64,000 nt of DNA from Algoriphagus sp. Its GTDB lineage: Bacteria; Bacteroidota; Bacteroidia; Cytophagales; Cyclobacteriaceae. Both the position numbers and the translations under genes were made by a program. Positions 1 to 9,453 of the stretch are shown piece after piece. Position 1 is the first letter of the stretch, and each line of letters starts with the position of its first letter. Below the pieces are notes generated by a model. That model searched no databases. It saw only the letters and a program-made list of their open reading frames with translations, and was not told the origin of the DNA. The stretch lies in the NCBI RefSeq assembly GCF_024305035.1, contig NZ_JAMWZB010000006.1, positions 62,001 through 126,000 on the forward strand, in the 5' to 3' direction.

Positions 1-435
1 GATTTAAATTCTGGTGGACTATCTGGAAAATCCATTAACGCGATTCGATTATTTCCTGGAAAAGGAATTTTAATTTGGGGGGCAAGAACTCTTGCAGGCA
101 ATGACAAGGAGTGGCGCTATGTACCCGTTCGAAGAACAGCCATCATGATCGAACAATCCATCAAGACAGCTTTACTAGCTTGGAGTGGCGAGCCCAATAC
201 TCCAACTACTTGGAATGGGGTCAAACTAAGTTGCGAAAACTTCTTATTAAACCTCTGGAGAAATGGAGGACTTGCCGGAGCAAAGTTTGAGGATGCTTTT
301 TTTGTCCGTGTGGGGTTGGGTCAGACCATGACACAGCAAGATATTTTGGATAATCTACTGAAGGTAGAAATTGGATTGGCCATGATCCGACCTGCTGAGT
401 TTATCATCATTAGAGTCAGTCAAGAGATAGATTAA
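1..435 (+). CDS. Contractile tail sheath protein, C-terminal part (5' end outside the window)
   Basis: The frame is open from base 1 to the TAA at 433-435, so the gene begins outside the window. The 144 visible residues contain FPGKGILIWGART followed by a WRYVPVRR segment, then a C-terminal stretch with LGQTMT and MIRPAEFIIIRVSQ. This pattern belongs to the C-terminal domain of sheath proteins of phage tails and extracellular contractile injection systems, the outer tube that shortens to drive the inner tube into a target. An internal ATG at 145 is not the start, because the family signature continues upstream of it. Nothing tail-related follows: the next gene is on the opposite strand, so this is the last gene of its operon on this side. 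Whether it belongs to a prophage, an injection system or is an orphan cannot be seen here. Confidence 0.85.
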   Translation, partial: DLNSGGLSGKSINAIRLFPGKGILIWGARTLAGNDKEWRYVPVRRTAIMIEQSIKTALLAWSGEPNTPTTWNGVKLSCENFLLNLWRNGGLAGAKFEDAFFVRVGLGQTMTQQDILDNLLKVEIGLAMIRPAEFIIIRVSQEID

Positions 436-570
436 GGTTAAGGTGTTGGCGAAAAATCCTGTCCCATTCCTTTTGCATGATCTAATCCAAATTTAAAAAC
501 CGAAGAAGTAAAGTTTAGGAAACATTTTCAGTCCTAATTCGGGAATTTTCCGAATCGCCTTCAAATAGCC

Positions 571-607
571 AAAAAAGTCTCCAAGGAATATTAAGCCCTG
601 GAGACTT
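571..607 (-). terminator. Rho-independent terminator of the mutarotase gene
   Basis: AAGTCTCCA (575-583) pairs with TGGAGACTT (599-607) around a 15-nt loop. On the minus strand the stem is followed by a run of T, so it terminates the leftward mutarotase transcript. The 436-570 stretch before it holds no gene I can see. Confidence 0.7.
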
Positions 608-614
608 CATTCTT

Positions 615-1757
615 TTATCTTTCGACCGAAAACCGATACTCAATAGTATGCTCGTATTTCTCTCCCGGGTTTAAAATCGGGCTGGGGAAGTTTTCATGAT
701 GGATGGCATCGGGCCAGTTTTGGGACTCGAGACAGAAGCCCCAATGCTTGTCATAGGTTTTACCATCCGCACCGGCAAAATCAGAGAGGAAATTTCCGGT
801 ATAAAACTGAACCCCCATGTTATCAGAATACATATCGAGAACTCGGCCGGACTCCGGATGACGAACGCGCACAAAATGCTTCATTTCATCCGATTTTTCC
901 ATTTTCATCACCATGTTATGGTCAAATCCCGCTCCATTAGCAGCAATCTGATCGCCCAGAATTTTTGGGGTGCGAAAATCGAAAGGGGTCCCAGTCACGT
1001 CTTTGACTTCACCCGTTGGAATTAAGCCTTCGTCAATTGGGGTATAGGCATCTGCCCAAAACTGAAACTCATGATCTAAGGCGTCACGTTTTACTCCGCC
1101 AAGATTGAAATAGGTATGATTGGTCAGATTGACGATCGTTTTTTGATCTGTGGTTGCTTCATAGCGGATCCGTAGTGTGTTGTCCGAAGTCAACTCGATC
1201 CACTGCGTAGTTTGCAATGTTCCCGGATAACCTTCCTCACCGTCAGGACTGGTATAGCTCATTTTCACTCCCACTACTTTTTCATCTGAGTAAGGTTCTG
1301 CCTGCCATACTTTTTTATTAAACCCTTCTACTCCCCCATGAAGATGGTTTGGCCCATTATTTTGTGCTAAAGTGTATTTTTCACCATCCAATTCAAACTC
1401 TCCTTTGGCGATCCGGTTGGCCACACGGCCTGCCGTTGCCCCAAAAAAGGGGTTTTCTTTGGTCAAAAACTCTTCCACCGTATCAAAGGTCAACGTAATA
1501 TTTTCTTGATTTCCTTCGTTGTCCGGAGTTATGATTTTGGTGATTACTCCCCCATAATTGGTGAGCTCCACCTGCATGTTTCCATTGTCCAATACATATT
1601 TGGATACGGATTCACCTCGATGCTCGGCAACTTTTTCTGCTTTACTCATAAGTTTGATTTCTTCTTTAATCGTTTCTTTTTCTTCACTCGATTTTTGGGC
1701 GCAGGATAGTGCGAGGAAGAGCAAAATTCCTGCTGGAATGAGAGACTTAATTTTCAT
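615..1757 (-). CDS. Aldose 1-epimerase (galactose mutarotase) lipoprotein
   Basis: The product interconverts alpha and beta anomers of aldoses such as galactose, feeding galactokinase. The chosen start (MKIKSLIPAG) gives a lipoprotein signal peptide with lipobox LALS-C; an in-frame ATG 39 bases upstream would add an unlikely extension. The mature 380-residue protein shows family features: GRVANRI, NHLHGG with catalytic-type histidines near 138-140, NLTNHTYFNLGG (His near 214), FDFRTPK, GFDHN, and a C-terminal CLESQNWPD whose Glu (near 344) matches the catalytic base. Lipidation puts it in the periplasm or outer membrane, so it probably acts on sugars released outside the cytoplasm. It is convergent with the tail sheath gene and followed by its own terminator. 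galK lies 24 kb away. Confidence 0.9.
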   Translation of the reverse strand: MKIKSLIPAGILLFLALSCAQKSSEEKETIKEEIKLMSKAEKVAEHRGESVSKYVLDNGNMQVELTNYGGVITKIITPDNEGNQENITLTFDTVEEFLTKENPFFGATAGRVANRIAKGEFELDGEKYTLAQNNGPNHLHGGVEGFNKKVWQAEPYSDEKVVGVKMSYTSPDGEEGYPGTLQTTQWIELTSDNTLRIRYEATTDQKTIVNLTNHTYFNLGGVKRDALDHEFQFWADAYTPIDEGLIPTGEVKDVTGTPFDFRTPKILGDQIAANGAGFDHNMVMKMEKSDEMKHFVRVRHPESGRVLDMYSDNMGVQFYTGNFLSDFAGADGKTYDKHWGFCLESQNWPDAIHHENFPSPILNPGEKYEHTIEYRFSVER

Positions 1758-1852
1758 AGGATTTGGATTGGTTTTAAGCTTAGCGTAAGGGGACACGAGC
1801 TCCTCTAGCTTTCGCAGATTTGCCTGTCCCTAATGGAAGTGGGTAAACCACC

Positions 1853-3220
1853 TTAGTTCCGCTCATGATTTTTCTTTATTCGGTCCAGTTCTTTTTGAAG
1901 CTTTTCTCGACTGATCCATTTGCCATCGATCATCACTCCTAGGGGCTGATGCATAGTTTTCAAGTTTTCCAGCGGATTTTCTTCAACCATTACAAAATCA
2001 GCCAACATCCCCTCTTTAATCATACCCCACTCTGAGGCTGCATTCATGTAACGGGCAGGCTCAAGTGAACCGGTTTTCAAAATTTCATAGGTAGACATTC
2101 CCGCTTTGGACATCAACTCGATTTCATGATGAATGGAAAAACCAGGGACATTAAATACTTGAGGTGAATCCGAAGCCATAATCATGGGCACGCCTGCCCG
2201 GTGGAGCTCCATAAATAATTGATTTCGGAAAGCCAAATACGGTTCCACAAATTCCCGATCAAGCATTCCCGCCCGTTCCAATTGCTTTTTACTATTGACC
2301 CATTGCTGAATCATCGGACCTGGCAAATAGTCCATTTCCGGAGCCAAACGAAATTCATCCGCCGGAATATATCCAAAATACCGATCAAACAAGGTTAAGG
2401 TAGGTGCGATGTAAGTCCCTTGATCGAGCGTTTTTTGAATCAAAGCGGGTAATTTTTCCAGTTCCACTTGGTCTACCAACTTCAAATTAAACGGCCCGGA
2501 AGTTGTTGGATCAATTTCAAAATTATCCGGCAATAGCCCCTCCATGTATCCGTCCATGTGTTCAATGGATTTAAACCCTGCTCCTAAGGCATTTTCAATT
2601 CCTACAGCCAGGGGCACATGTCCTCCGAAGGGGATTTTTTCCTCTTTGGCTGTTTTGGCAATCTCCCACATTTCATCCAGTTCTACTCCAGGATGGATTT
2701 TCAGGTGATCATACCCGGCCTCTTTCTGCTCTTTAACCATTTGGGCAGCTTGCTCCGGGCTGCTGATTGAGTTGCCATTAAATGAAGGACCAGAAATAAA
2801 TACCCGGGGCCCCAGGGTTTCCCCTGACCGCACCCGACTTCTCAAATCCAGATGAGAGGGATGCCCTAGCATACTTCGAATTCGCAACACCCCATTAGCC
2901 AGATAAAGCCACATGGATTCCTCTTGAAGTTGGGTACTGCCATCGCTAGCGACCGGCAGATGGGCATGAAACTCCGCTAATCCCGGAAAAATATAGGCCC
3001 CATTTCCATCGATTACCTGGTCTGCGCTCATCCGCGGTGTACGGGCAGTGAGCGGAATGATTTTCTGAATTTTCCCTTCGGAAATGTAAATCGCTTGATC
3101 CTTCAAAACCTGATCATTTTCCATGCTGATCACATGAACATTGGTCACCAAAAGATCCTGAGCTTTTAGGGGAAAAGCCATAAAAGACATTAGCAATAGA
3201 GCAATGAAATATAGTCGCAT
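1853..3220 (-). CDS. Secreted amidohydrolase (imidazolonepropionase-like)
   Basis: This is a metal-dependent hydrolase of the amidohydrolase superfamily. The start MRLYFIALLLMSF was chosen because it opens a Sec signal peptide ending near PLKAQ; the longer open frame has a non-signal 45-residue extension. Metal-site motifs appear in order: EFHAHL (HxH, residues 85-87), LKIHPG (a candidate bridging lysine), GGHVP, SIEHMDG and ASDSPQ (terminal Asp ligand). The C-terminal GMIKEGMLADFVMVEENPL and IDGKWI are typical of this family. Length (455 residues) is normal. The substrate is unknown; exported relatives include peptidase- and cyclic amide-hydrolase-like enzymes. It starts 113 bases downstream of the gluconokinase/6PGDH stop on the same strand. 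Confidence 0.85.
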   Translation of the reverse strand: MRLYFIALLLMSFMAFPLKAQDLLVTNVHVISMENDQVLKDQAIYISEGKIQKIIPLTARTPRMSADQVIDGNGAYIFPGLAEFHAHLPVASDGSTQLQEESMWLYLANGVLRIRSMLGHPSHLDLRSRVRSGETLGPRVFISGPSFNGNSISSPEQAAQMVKEQKEAGYDHLKIHPGVELDEMWEIAKTAKEEKIPFGGHVPLAVGIENALGAGFKSIEHMDGYMEGLLPDNFEIDPTTSGPFNLKLVDQVELEKLPALIQKTLDQGTYIAPTLTLFDRYFGYIPADEFRLAPEMDYLPGPMIQQWVNSKKQLERAGMLDREFVEPYLAFRNQLFMELHRAGVPMIMASDSPQVFNVPGFSIHHEIELMSKAGMSTYEILKTGSLEPARYMNAASEWGMIKEGMLADFVMVEENPLENLKTMHQPLGVMIDGKWISREKLQKELDRIKKNHERN

Positions 3221-3333
3221 AGTTAGGTGATTTGGATGTGCAATGAATTTCGTCCTTTCAAAACTCCCAACCAATCCAGTGGTGGAATTTTTTACCGGAA
3301 AAGAAAAGAAAAGATGAGCAAAACTAGCGTAGC

Positions 3334-5235
3334 TTAAATTTCTTTTGAATTCCAATTCGTGTGAAAAAATTTCCCGCTTGGATCCTCTTTACGCTGATAA
3401 GTATGAGCTCCAAAATAATCCCGCTGTGCCTGGATTACCGAAGCACTGGATTCAGCAGTAATTCTTCCCAAAAGATAATTCATTCCTGCACTCATTACCG
3501 GCAGGGCAAATCCATGAGTAAGCCCCAAGCCCACCAATTCAGCTAGTGGCATTCGGTCTGAAATCACTGATTCTTTAATTCCCTTCATTTCAAAAAACGA
3601 ATCAGAATACTTTTCGGAAATATGTTCCATCAATTCCGATCGGATGATACATCCATTAGTCCAGATGCGAGCAATTTCATGAAAATTTAGGGACCAACTT
3701 TTAGCATCCGAAACCGCTTTCATCAAGCCAAAACCCACCTCATGATTGATGATTCGGGCCAGGGCATAGGCTTGCTTGATTTTGGGGAGCCATGCATCTA
3801 TTGAGTCATCAATTTTTCGAAACTCATGCTGAAAGGTGCGGGAAAATTCTTTTCGCTGCGTCTTTTTTCCTGAAACACCCCGAGCATTTACCGCTTCGGC
3901 CAGCGGACTGTAAGGTACTCCGAACTCCAAAGCCGTCGTCAACGACCATCCTCCTGTACCTTTCTGACCCGCTTGATCTAAAATTTGATCAAGCACTAGC
4001 CCTCCTTGATCCTTGAAGAGTAAAATATCAGCTGTAATTTCCAGTAAAAAGGACTTCAAATTGCCCTTATTCCAATCCGAATAAATTTCTGCCACCTGCG
4101 CGGCGGCACATCCAAACCCAAATCGAAGTAAATGAGTCAATTCTGCCAAAACTTGCATCTCCCCATATTCAATGGAATTGTGCACCATTTTGATAAAATG
4201 CCCGGATCCACCTGGACCGACATAGGTGACACAGGGCTGTCCATTTTTGTCTTTGGCCGAAATTCTACTTAAAAAATCGGTTACCATAGCATAACCTTCG
4301 GCATTACCCCCTGGCATAATAGAGGGGCCTTTTCTAGCCCCTTGTTCTCCTCCGGAGACTCCCATGGGCAAGAAATGAATTCCCAATTCCTGCAATCGAT
4401 GGACTCTTCGTTCAGAATCTTTGTAAAAAGAGTTGCCTCCATCAATGATGAGATCCCCTTTTTCCAACGTTAATATCAATTGATCCAACTGCGCATCAAT
4501 GGCTGTTCCGGCGGGAATCATCATCAAGATTTTTCGAGGTTTTTCCAAGGAAGACAAAAAAGCGTCCATTTCCTCAAAAGCTAGCATATTGGCAAAGTCA
4601 GGATTTTCTTCCAGCACTTTTTGGGCAATCCCCTCTTCCTTTCCGGCTACATAGCGATTGTAAATAGCAAGGGGCACCCCATTTTCAGCTAAATTTAGAG
4701 CGAGACTCTTCCCCATCACCCCCATTCCGATCACCCCCATTTTCATCTTTAAAGGATGGGATTGTATGTATCCTAAAGCCTTTGAAAGCATAATTTCTGG
4801 AGATTGATCTATCGAAAGCTGAAAACCATAGCTTGGATCCTCCCATGTGGAAAGTTGGGAGTCCAGCATTTCGGCTTTCATGTAGTGATTTTTTCGGGCA
4901 AGCATCCGCGACCAAATCAAATCCCGCTCACCGATTAAGTGAATCCAACGTAAGTTTTCCGATACTTGGAGCATCTGACGATAGGATTCCTTGAGGGCCG
5001 AACAAGCCAAAACAGCTCCCCCTGTTTTTTCAGACTCTTCAAGCTTTTGGGCTAGCGCCAACAGCCAAGGTTGACGATCCTCATCATTCAAGGGCTGGCC
5101 CTGACTCATTTTGGCAATGTTTTCGGCGGGATGAAAATCATCCGCATCAAAAAATGGGAGATGGAAACGTTTAGAAAGTGCTGTTCCGAGAGTCGTTTTT
5201 CCGGTACCGGAAACGCCGGTGACAATAATTAACAT
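3334..5235 (-). CDS. Gluconokinase / 6-phosphogluconate dehydrogenase fusion
   Basis: A 633-residue protein carries two consecutive enzymes of gluconate use. Residues 1-160 are a GntK-type gluconokinase: P-loop GVSGTGKTT (7-15), DADDFHPAENIAKM, PLNDEDRQPWL and ACSALK. Residues 166-633 are a full decarboxylating 6-phosphogluconate dehydrogenase: Rossmann GMGVMG (about 170-175), DGGNSFYKDSERR, GVSGGEQGARKGPS, the catalytic-type GHFIKMVHNSIEYG, KGTGGW, and the C-terminal DYFGAHTYQR. Gluconate would become ribulose 5-phosphate on one polypeptide. The linker is only a few residues and includes two methionines (164 and 166), so a separate dehydrogenase could also be made from an internal start. Both halves look catalytically complete. 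It is divergent from the DUF294 gene. Confidence 0.93.
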   Translation of the reverse strand: MLIIVTGVSGTGKTTLGTALSKRFHLPFFDADDFHPAENIAKMSQGQPLNDEDRQPWLLALAQKLEESEKTGGAVLACSALKESYRQMLQVSENLRWIHLIGERDLIWSRMLARKNHYMKAEMLDSQLSTWEDPSYGFQLSIDQSPEIMLSKALGYIQSHPLKMKMGVIGMGVMGKSLALNLAENGVPLAIYNRYVAGKEEGIAQKVLEENPDFANMLAFEEMDAFLSSLEKPRKILMMIPAGTAIDAQLDQLILTLEKGDLIIDGGNSFYKDSERRVHRLQELGIHFLPMGVSGGEQGARKGPSIMPGGNAEGYAMVTDFLSRISAKDKNGQPCVTYVGPGGSGHFIKMVHNSIEYGEMQVLAELTHLLRFGFGCAAAQVAEIYSDWNKGNLKSFLLEITADILLFKDQGGLVLDQILDQAGQKGTGGWSLTTALEFGVPYSPLAEAVNARGVSGKKTQRKEFSRTFQHEFRKIDDSIDAWLPKIKQAYALARIINHEVGFGLMKAVSDAKSWSLNFHEIARIWTNGCIIRSELMEHISEKYSDSFFEMKGIKESVISDRMPLAELVGLGLTHGFALPVMSAGMNYLLGRITAESSASVIQAQRDYFGAHTYQRKEDPSGKFFHTNWNSKEI

Positions 5236-5337
5236 GGCTAGGCTGGGTTTGAATAGGTTGAGATTTTAAAGATATACGCTCTTGAGGGAATGAAAAAATC
5301 ACATGAGAAAATTGTAAGATTCTGTAATTTAGGCAAG

Positions 5338-6792
5338 ATGAAAAAAGAAAGCTCATTTATTTCGGATCAATTCTATTCCAAGCAAGTTCGGGACCTACAT
5401 TTTCGGCATTTGCGGTTGGAAAAACCTACTTCCTCGATCCAATCCTGCGCAGAGCGAATGGCTCATGAGCAAGTAAGCTGTCTTTTTCTTGGAGAATCCA
5501 TCCCACAAATTCAAGGGTATATTACCGATATCACGCTTCGTGATCAGGTTCTGGCTAAAGGACTTTCACCCCAATCCCCCGTCTCCCAAATCATGGAATT
5601 TGACATGGTCTCCATTCCTCCCGATGCCAGTTTGGTCGAGGCCCTGATGTTGATGTTTCGCACCAAATCCCGCTATCTTTTAGTCCAAGAAAATGGGCAA
5701 TTTGTTGGCTGGATTAGTCGAACCAAAATCCTTACTGAGCAAAGTCAGGGACCATTCATGTTTATTCAATCGGTCAAAGAGGCTCGGCAAATTCCTGAAC
5801 TCCGAAGCAAATGGCAGCGCATGCCGGAAATTATTCACCTATTGCTTAGCCGTGGGATGAAAGCTGCCATTGTCAATCAAATCATCACTACAGTAGCCGA
5901 CACGATTACTCAACGAGTCATCGAACGAGTCATCAAAGAAATTGGACCCGCACCTGCAAAGTTTGTCTTTTTTGTGCTCGGCAGTGAAGGACGGGGCGAG
6001 CTCACGTTAAAAACTGACCAAGATAATGCCATCATTTATGAAGACAAGGCCAACGAACAACGAGAAATGGTTCGGACTTATTTTCTGGATTTTGCCACAC
6101 GCGTTTCCACGGCACTGGATCAAATTGGAATCGATTTTTGCGCAGGAGAATTAATGGCAATGAATCCCAAATGGACCCATTCGCTCTCGCATTGGAAGCG
6201 TAATTATGAGCAATGGATTTCAGATGCTTCACAGGAAACGGCCATGAATTACACTACTTTTTTTGATTGCCGGGCAATTTATGGAGAAAATCAGCTTTTA
6301 GAGGAACTGCAATCTCATATGGGAAAGCTACTCGAAAAGGCCTCAGAGCGTTTTTTTATGAATTTGGGATTCAATGCACTTCAATATGAACCCCCGCTGA
6401 CCTTTTTTAGAACAATCAAAAGCGAAAAAATCGACGGAGAAAAGCAAATCAACATTAAACAAATCATGCGTCCTATTGTGGATTTGGCGCGAGTTTATGC
6501 CTTAAAGTATCAGATTTTTGAAACCAATACAGCTAGAAGAATAGAGCTTCTCACTCAAAAGGGCGTATTTTCCGATCCCGAAAGTCAGGAACTTTTGCAT
6601 GCGTTTAATTACTTAATGTCGCTTCGGCTGGAAAACCAGTCCCAATTGATCCTAACCGAAAATAGCAAAGCCAAAAACTACCTGAGTCTTTCCCTTTTAA
6701 CCAAAGTACAATCGGTTACCCTCACTGAGATTTTTAAAGTTATCCGGGATTTTCAGGCACGAATCAAATTAACCTTTACCAGAAGTCTATAA
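5338..6792 (+). CDS. CBS-domain / DUF294 nucleotidyltransferase-like protein
   Basis: The protein has a pair of CBS motifs (about residues 20-140), a DUF294 putative nucleotidyltransferase domain with FVLGSEGRGELTLKTDQDNA (a GS-x8-DxD-like GlnD-type active-site pattern), and a DUF294 C-terminal domain. Family members are predicted signalling proteins; CBS pairs usually bind adenine nucleotides. Many relatives are about 630-640 residues with an N-terminal cyclic-nucleotide-binding domain, absent here: the protein starts almost at the CBS region. An in-frame ATG at 5290 would add 16 residues, so the start is uncertain between the two. It is divergent from the gluconokinase/6PGDH gene across a short intergenic region. 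Confidence 0.8.
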   Translation: MKKESSFISDQFYSKQVRDLHFRHLRLEKPTSSIQSCAERMAHEQVSCLFLGESIPQIQGYITDITLRDQVLAKGLSPQSPVSQIMEFDMVSIPPDASLVEALMLMFRTKSRYLLVQENGQFVGWISRTKILTEQSQGPFMFIQSVKEARQIPELRSKWQRMPEIIHLLLSRGMKAAIVNQIITTVADTITQRVIERVIKEIGPAPAKFVFFVLGSEGRGELTLKTDQDNAIIYEDKANEQREMVRTYFLDFATRVSTALDQIGIDFCAGELMAMNPKWTHSLSHWKRNYEQWISDASQETAMNYTTFFDCRAIYGENQLLEELQSHMGKLLEKASERFFMNLGFNALQYEPPLTFFRTIKSEKIDGEKQINIKQIMRPIVDLARVYALKYQIFETNTARRIELLTQKGVFSDPESQELLHAFNYLMSLRLENQSQLILTENSKAKNYLSLSLLTKVQSVTLTEIFKVIRDFQARIKLTFTRSL

Positions 6793-7032
6793 ATTTTACA
6801 GACAGGGTGTACTTTATTAAATTTTTTATAAAAGTTGTTTTTTATTATCCAAAGTTTTTTAATTTTGTTAAAACAAATAAATTGCAAAAAGGAAGGCCTA
6901 ACTCAATAGATAATTTCACGAATAATCCATTTGAAGGGTATAATATTGAAGCCAATCCATTTCCTATTTCCTTTTATTTGGTAAAAGCTCAAATAACAAC
7001 CAATCTTACAAACCTTAATCTGTCAAACCAGT

Positions 7033-9360
7033 ATGCTCAGTAAGTATCCGCTTTCGGAAGTCGAGAAAAATTTCCTCCAAGAATCCGGTGTTGAAAAAAT
7101 CAGCACGAAGATTCCCTACCTTATGGTGGACAATTTTCCAAAACTAGGACTCCTCACTGCATGCAGATTCCTGGAATGGGCTGCTGCTAATCCGGAGGGG
7201 GTGATCAGCTTGCCAACGGGAAAAACACCAGAGTTTTTTATCAAATGGACCCAATACCTTCTCGAAAACTGGGACAGTAAAAAAGGAAAGGAAATCCGTG
7301 AAAAATATGGGATGGACGGGCTCAAAAAACCAGTTCTCAAAGATTTGACTTTTGTGCAGATCGATGAATTTTATCCGATTTCCTCACAGCAACACAATAG
7401 TTTTTACGACTACGTCAATAAATTTTACCTTCAGGGTTTTGGACTTTCCAAAGAAAAAGCCATCCTGATCAATTCAGATGATATCCCTTTAGCAGAAGGC
7501 AAACACTACAGCGAGATTTTTCCTGACTTAAAAGTGGACCTTTCACTCCGCTTCCGAGAGCCGCAGAATGAACTCGAAAAACTCCAGCAAGATTCCATTT
7601 ACAAAATCGATCAATGGTGTGCCGATTACGAGAAAAAAATCCGTGATTTGGGCGGAATTGGTTTCTTCCTCGGAGGAATCGGTCCGGATGGGCACATCGC
7701 ATTTAATACGCGTGGATCGCATATTTACTCGGTGACCCGATTGACTGAAACCAATTTTGAAACCCAAGCCGTCGCTGCCGGTGACCTGGGTGGAATAGAA
7801 GTTTCTGCAAATCGCCTGGTCATTACTATTGGTTTGGATACCATCGTATACAATCCTGAAGCCGTGGCTATAATTATTGCCGCCGGAGAGGCCAAAGCCG
7901 GAATCGTGAAAGATTCATTAGAGACCTCACTTAACAATGTCTATCCTGCCACGGTTCTTCAAAAACTGAAAAATGGGCGCTTTTACCTGACTAAAGGCGC
8001 TGCGGTAAAACTGACTGACTCCATGGATTCCTATTACCAAAAAGGAGAATGGACCTTTGAAAAAACGGAGCGGGCAGTCATTGATCTTTGTAAAAAGCTC
8101 AACAAATACGGACATCGTCTCAAACTCGAGGACTTAAAAAATGACCGCTACTGCAAACTCATCCCAGACCTTTCCGAAGACACCGTCAGTCAAGTAATCC
8201 AGAGTGTGGATTCCAAACTAGCCAAAGGCCTAGAACCTGAACGGAATGAAGTGATACTTCACACCGGTCCACATCACGACGATATTTCCCTGGGGATTTT
8301 ACCCCATATCACCAATCAGCTCAACGAACCTTCAAACGAAGCTCACTTTAGTGTACTCACCTCCGGATTTACCGCAGTGACCAATACTTTTGTCATTGAT
8401 ACGCTTCAGCACACCAAAAAACTTTTGGATGAAAATAAAATCCAAATGGTCAATTATGAGGATTTCTTTACGGTTGGATATAGCCTCAAAACAGACAAAG
8501 ATGTTTATCATTACCTGACCAACGTAGCCTCTGAAAATGCGGATGCCCGTAAGCGAGGACTTTGCCATCGAGTAGTTCGAGCCTTGGTAATCGTATACGA
8601 AATCAAAAATAAAACCCAGCTTCGCGAAACAATCAACGATGTCATCAGCATCCTGCGAAGAAGTTACGACGGGGAGAAAAACCCTGCCAAAATCCAAAAA
8701 TTGAAGGGGATGATCCGGGAGTTTGAGGAGGAATTGGTTTGGGCACACTTTGGTGTACAGGTAAAAAATGTTCACCACCTGCGATTGGGCTTTTATACTG
8801 GGGATATTTTCACCGAGCAGCCGGATAAAAAACGGGATGTGGAACCGATCGTGGAAATGTTCCGAAAAATTAAACCTACAAAGATTAGCTTAACGCTCGA
8901 CCCGGAAGGATCAGGCCCTGACACTCATTACAAAGTTCTTCAGGCCACCGCCGAAGCTGTGCGTCAATGGAGTAAGGAGCATGATACCAGTGAACTCCGA
9001 ATTATCGGATACCGAAATGTTTGGTTCAAATTTGAGCCACATGAGGCCAATGTGATTGTACCTGTATCGCTTGGAGACATGTCAGTCATGGAGGACTCTT
9101 TTGCCAACTGCTACCTCAGTCAGGTCAATGCTTCTTTCCCTAGCTATTCGCACAATGGAAAGTTCAGCACCGTGGCCAAACGAACTTGGGTCGGACAATT
9201 AAATGATATTCAGCTTTTGCTAGGTAAAAACTACTTCTACCTTCACGAGCGAGCCAAAGTTCGCTCCAGCCACGGATTGATTTTCTTCCGAGACATGAAT
9301 GTGGATGAGTTTTTGGCAACAGCCAGAGATCTGGAAAAATCCATTGAAGGAATGCTCTAA
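7033..9360 (+). CDS. nagB: Glucosamine-6-phosphate deaminase with C-terminal PIG-L/LmbE-type domain
   Basis: This 775-residue protein has an N-terminal NagB domain (about 1-330) with SLPTGKTPEFF, FVQIDEFYP and GGIGPDGHIAFN, which converts glucosamine 6-phosphate to fructose 6-phosphate and ammonia. After a linker it carries a PIG-L/LmbE-like domain starting at HTGPHHDDISLG. Compared with the family's AHPDDE motif the zinc-binding His and both Asp are kept, while Pro and Glu are replaced. A later GPDTHYK supplies the last histidine. The C-terminal domain may be a de-N-acetylase, but that is inferred. Long NagB proteins of this type are known in Bacteroidota. The ROK kinase gene follows 93 bases downstream. 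The AT-rich 240-base region upstream (6793-7032) holds no convincing gene. Confidence 0.88.
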   Translation: MLSKYPLSEVEKNFLQESGVEKISTKIPYLMVDNFPKLGLLTACRFLEWAAANPEGVISLPTGKTPEFFIKWTQYLLENWDSKKGKEIREKYGMDGLKKPVLKDLTFVQIDEFYPISSQQHNSFYDYVNKFYLQGFGLSKEKAILINSDDIPLAEGKHYSEIFPDLKVDLSLRFREPQNELEKLQQDSIYKIDQWCADYEKKIRDLGGIGFFLGGIGPDGHIAFNTRGSHIYSVTRLTETNFETQAVAAGDLGGIEVSANRLVITIGLDTIVYNPEAVAIIIAAGEAKAGIVKDSLETSLNNVYPATVLQKLKNGRFYLTKGAAVKLTDSMDSYYQKGEWTFEKTERAVIDLCKKLNKYGHRLKLEDLKNDRYCKLIPDLSEDTVSQVIQSVDSKLAKGLEPERNEVILHTGPHHDDISLGILPHITNQLNEPSNEAHFSVLTSGFTAVTNTFVIDTLQHTKKLLDENKIQMVNYEDFFTVGYSLKTDKDVYHYLTNVASENADARKRGLCHRVVRALVIVYEIKNKTQLRETINDVISILRRSYDGEKNPAKIQKLKGMIREFEEELVWAHFGVQVKNVHHLRLGFYTGDIFTEQPDKKRDVEPIVEMFRKIKPTKISLTLDPEGSGPDTHYKVLQATAEAVRQWSKEHDTSELRIIGYRNVWFKFEPHEANVIVPVSLGDMSVMEDSFANCYLSQVNASFPSYSHNGKFSTVAKRTWVGQLNDIQLLLGKNYFYLHERAKVRSSHGLIFFRDMNVDEFLATARDLEKSIEGML

Positions 9361-9453
9361 AGGCCTTTCCTTTTTTCAAAAACACGGAGAAGCTTTAAAA
9401 CTGATCCGGTTTTTGACTCAAACCTAATTTATCAACCAATTTAACCTAAGCGA

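Noticed and set aside
6127..6139. GGAATCGATTTTT, resembling the shared operator-like 16-mer
   Set aside because: It is inside the DUF294 coding sequence (GIDF codons) and lacks the TTAC extension, so it is taken as chance.
6807..7043. 78-residue frame before the long nagB
   Set aside because: Very AT-rich, low-complexity composition with no signal or domain, and it runs into the nagB start.
8332..8778. 148-residue minus-strand frame
   Set aside because: Lies fully antisense to the PIG-L part of nagB, whose own motifs are clear.
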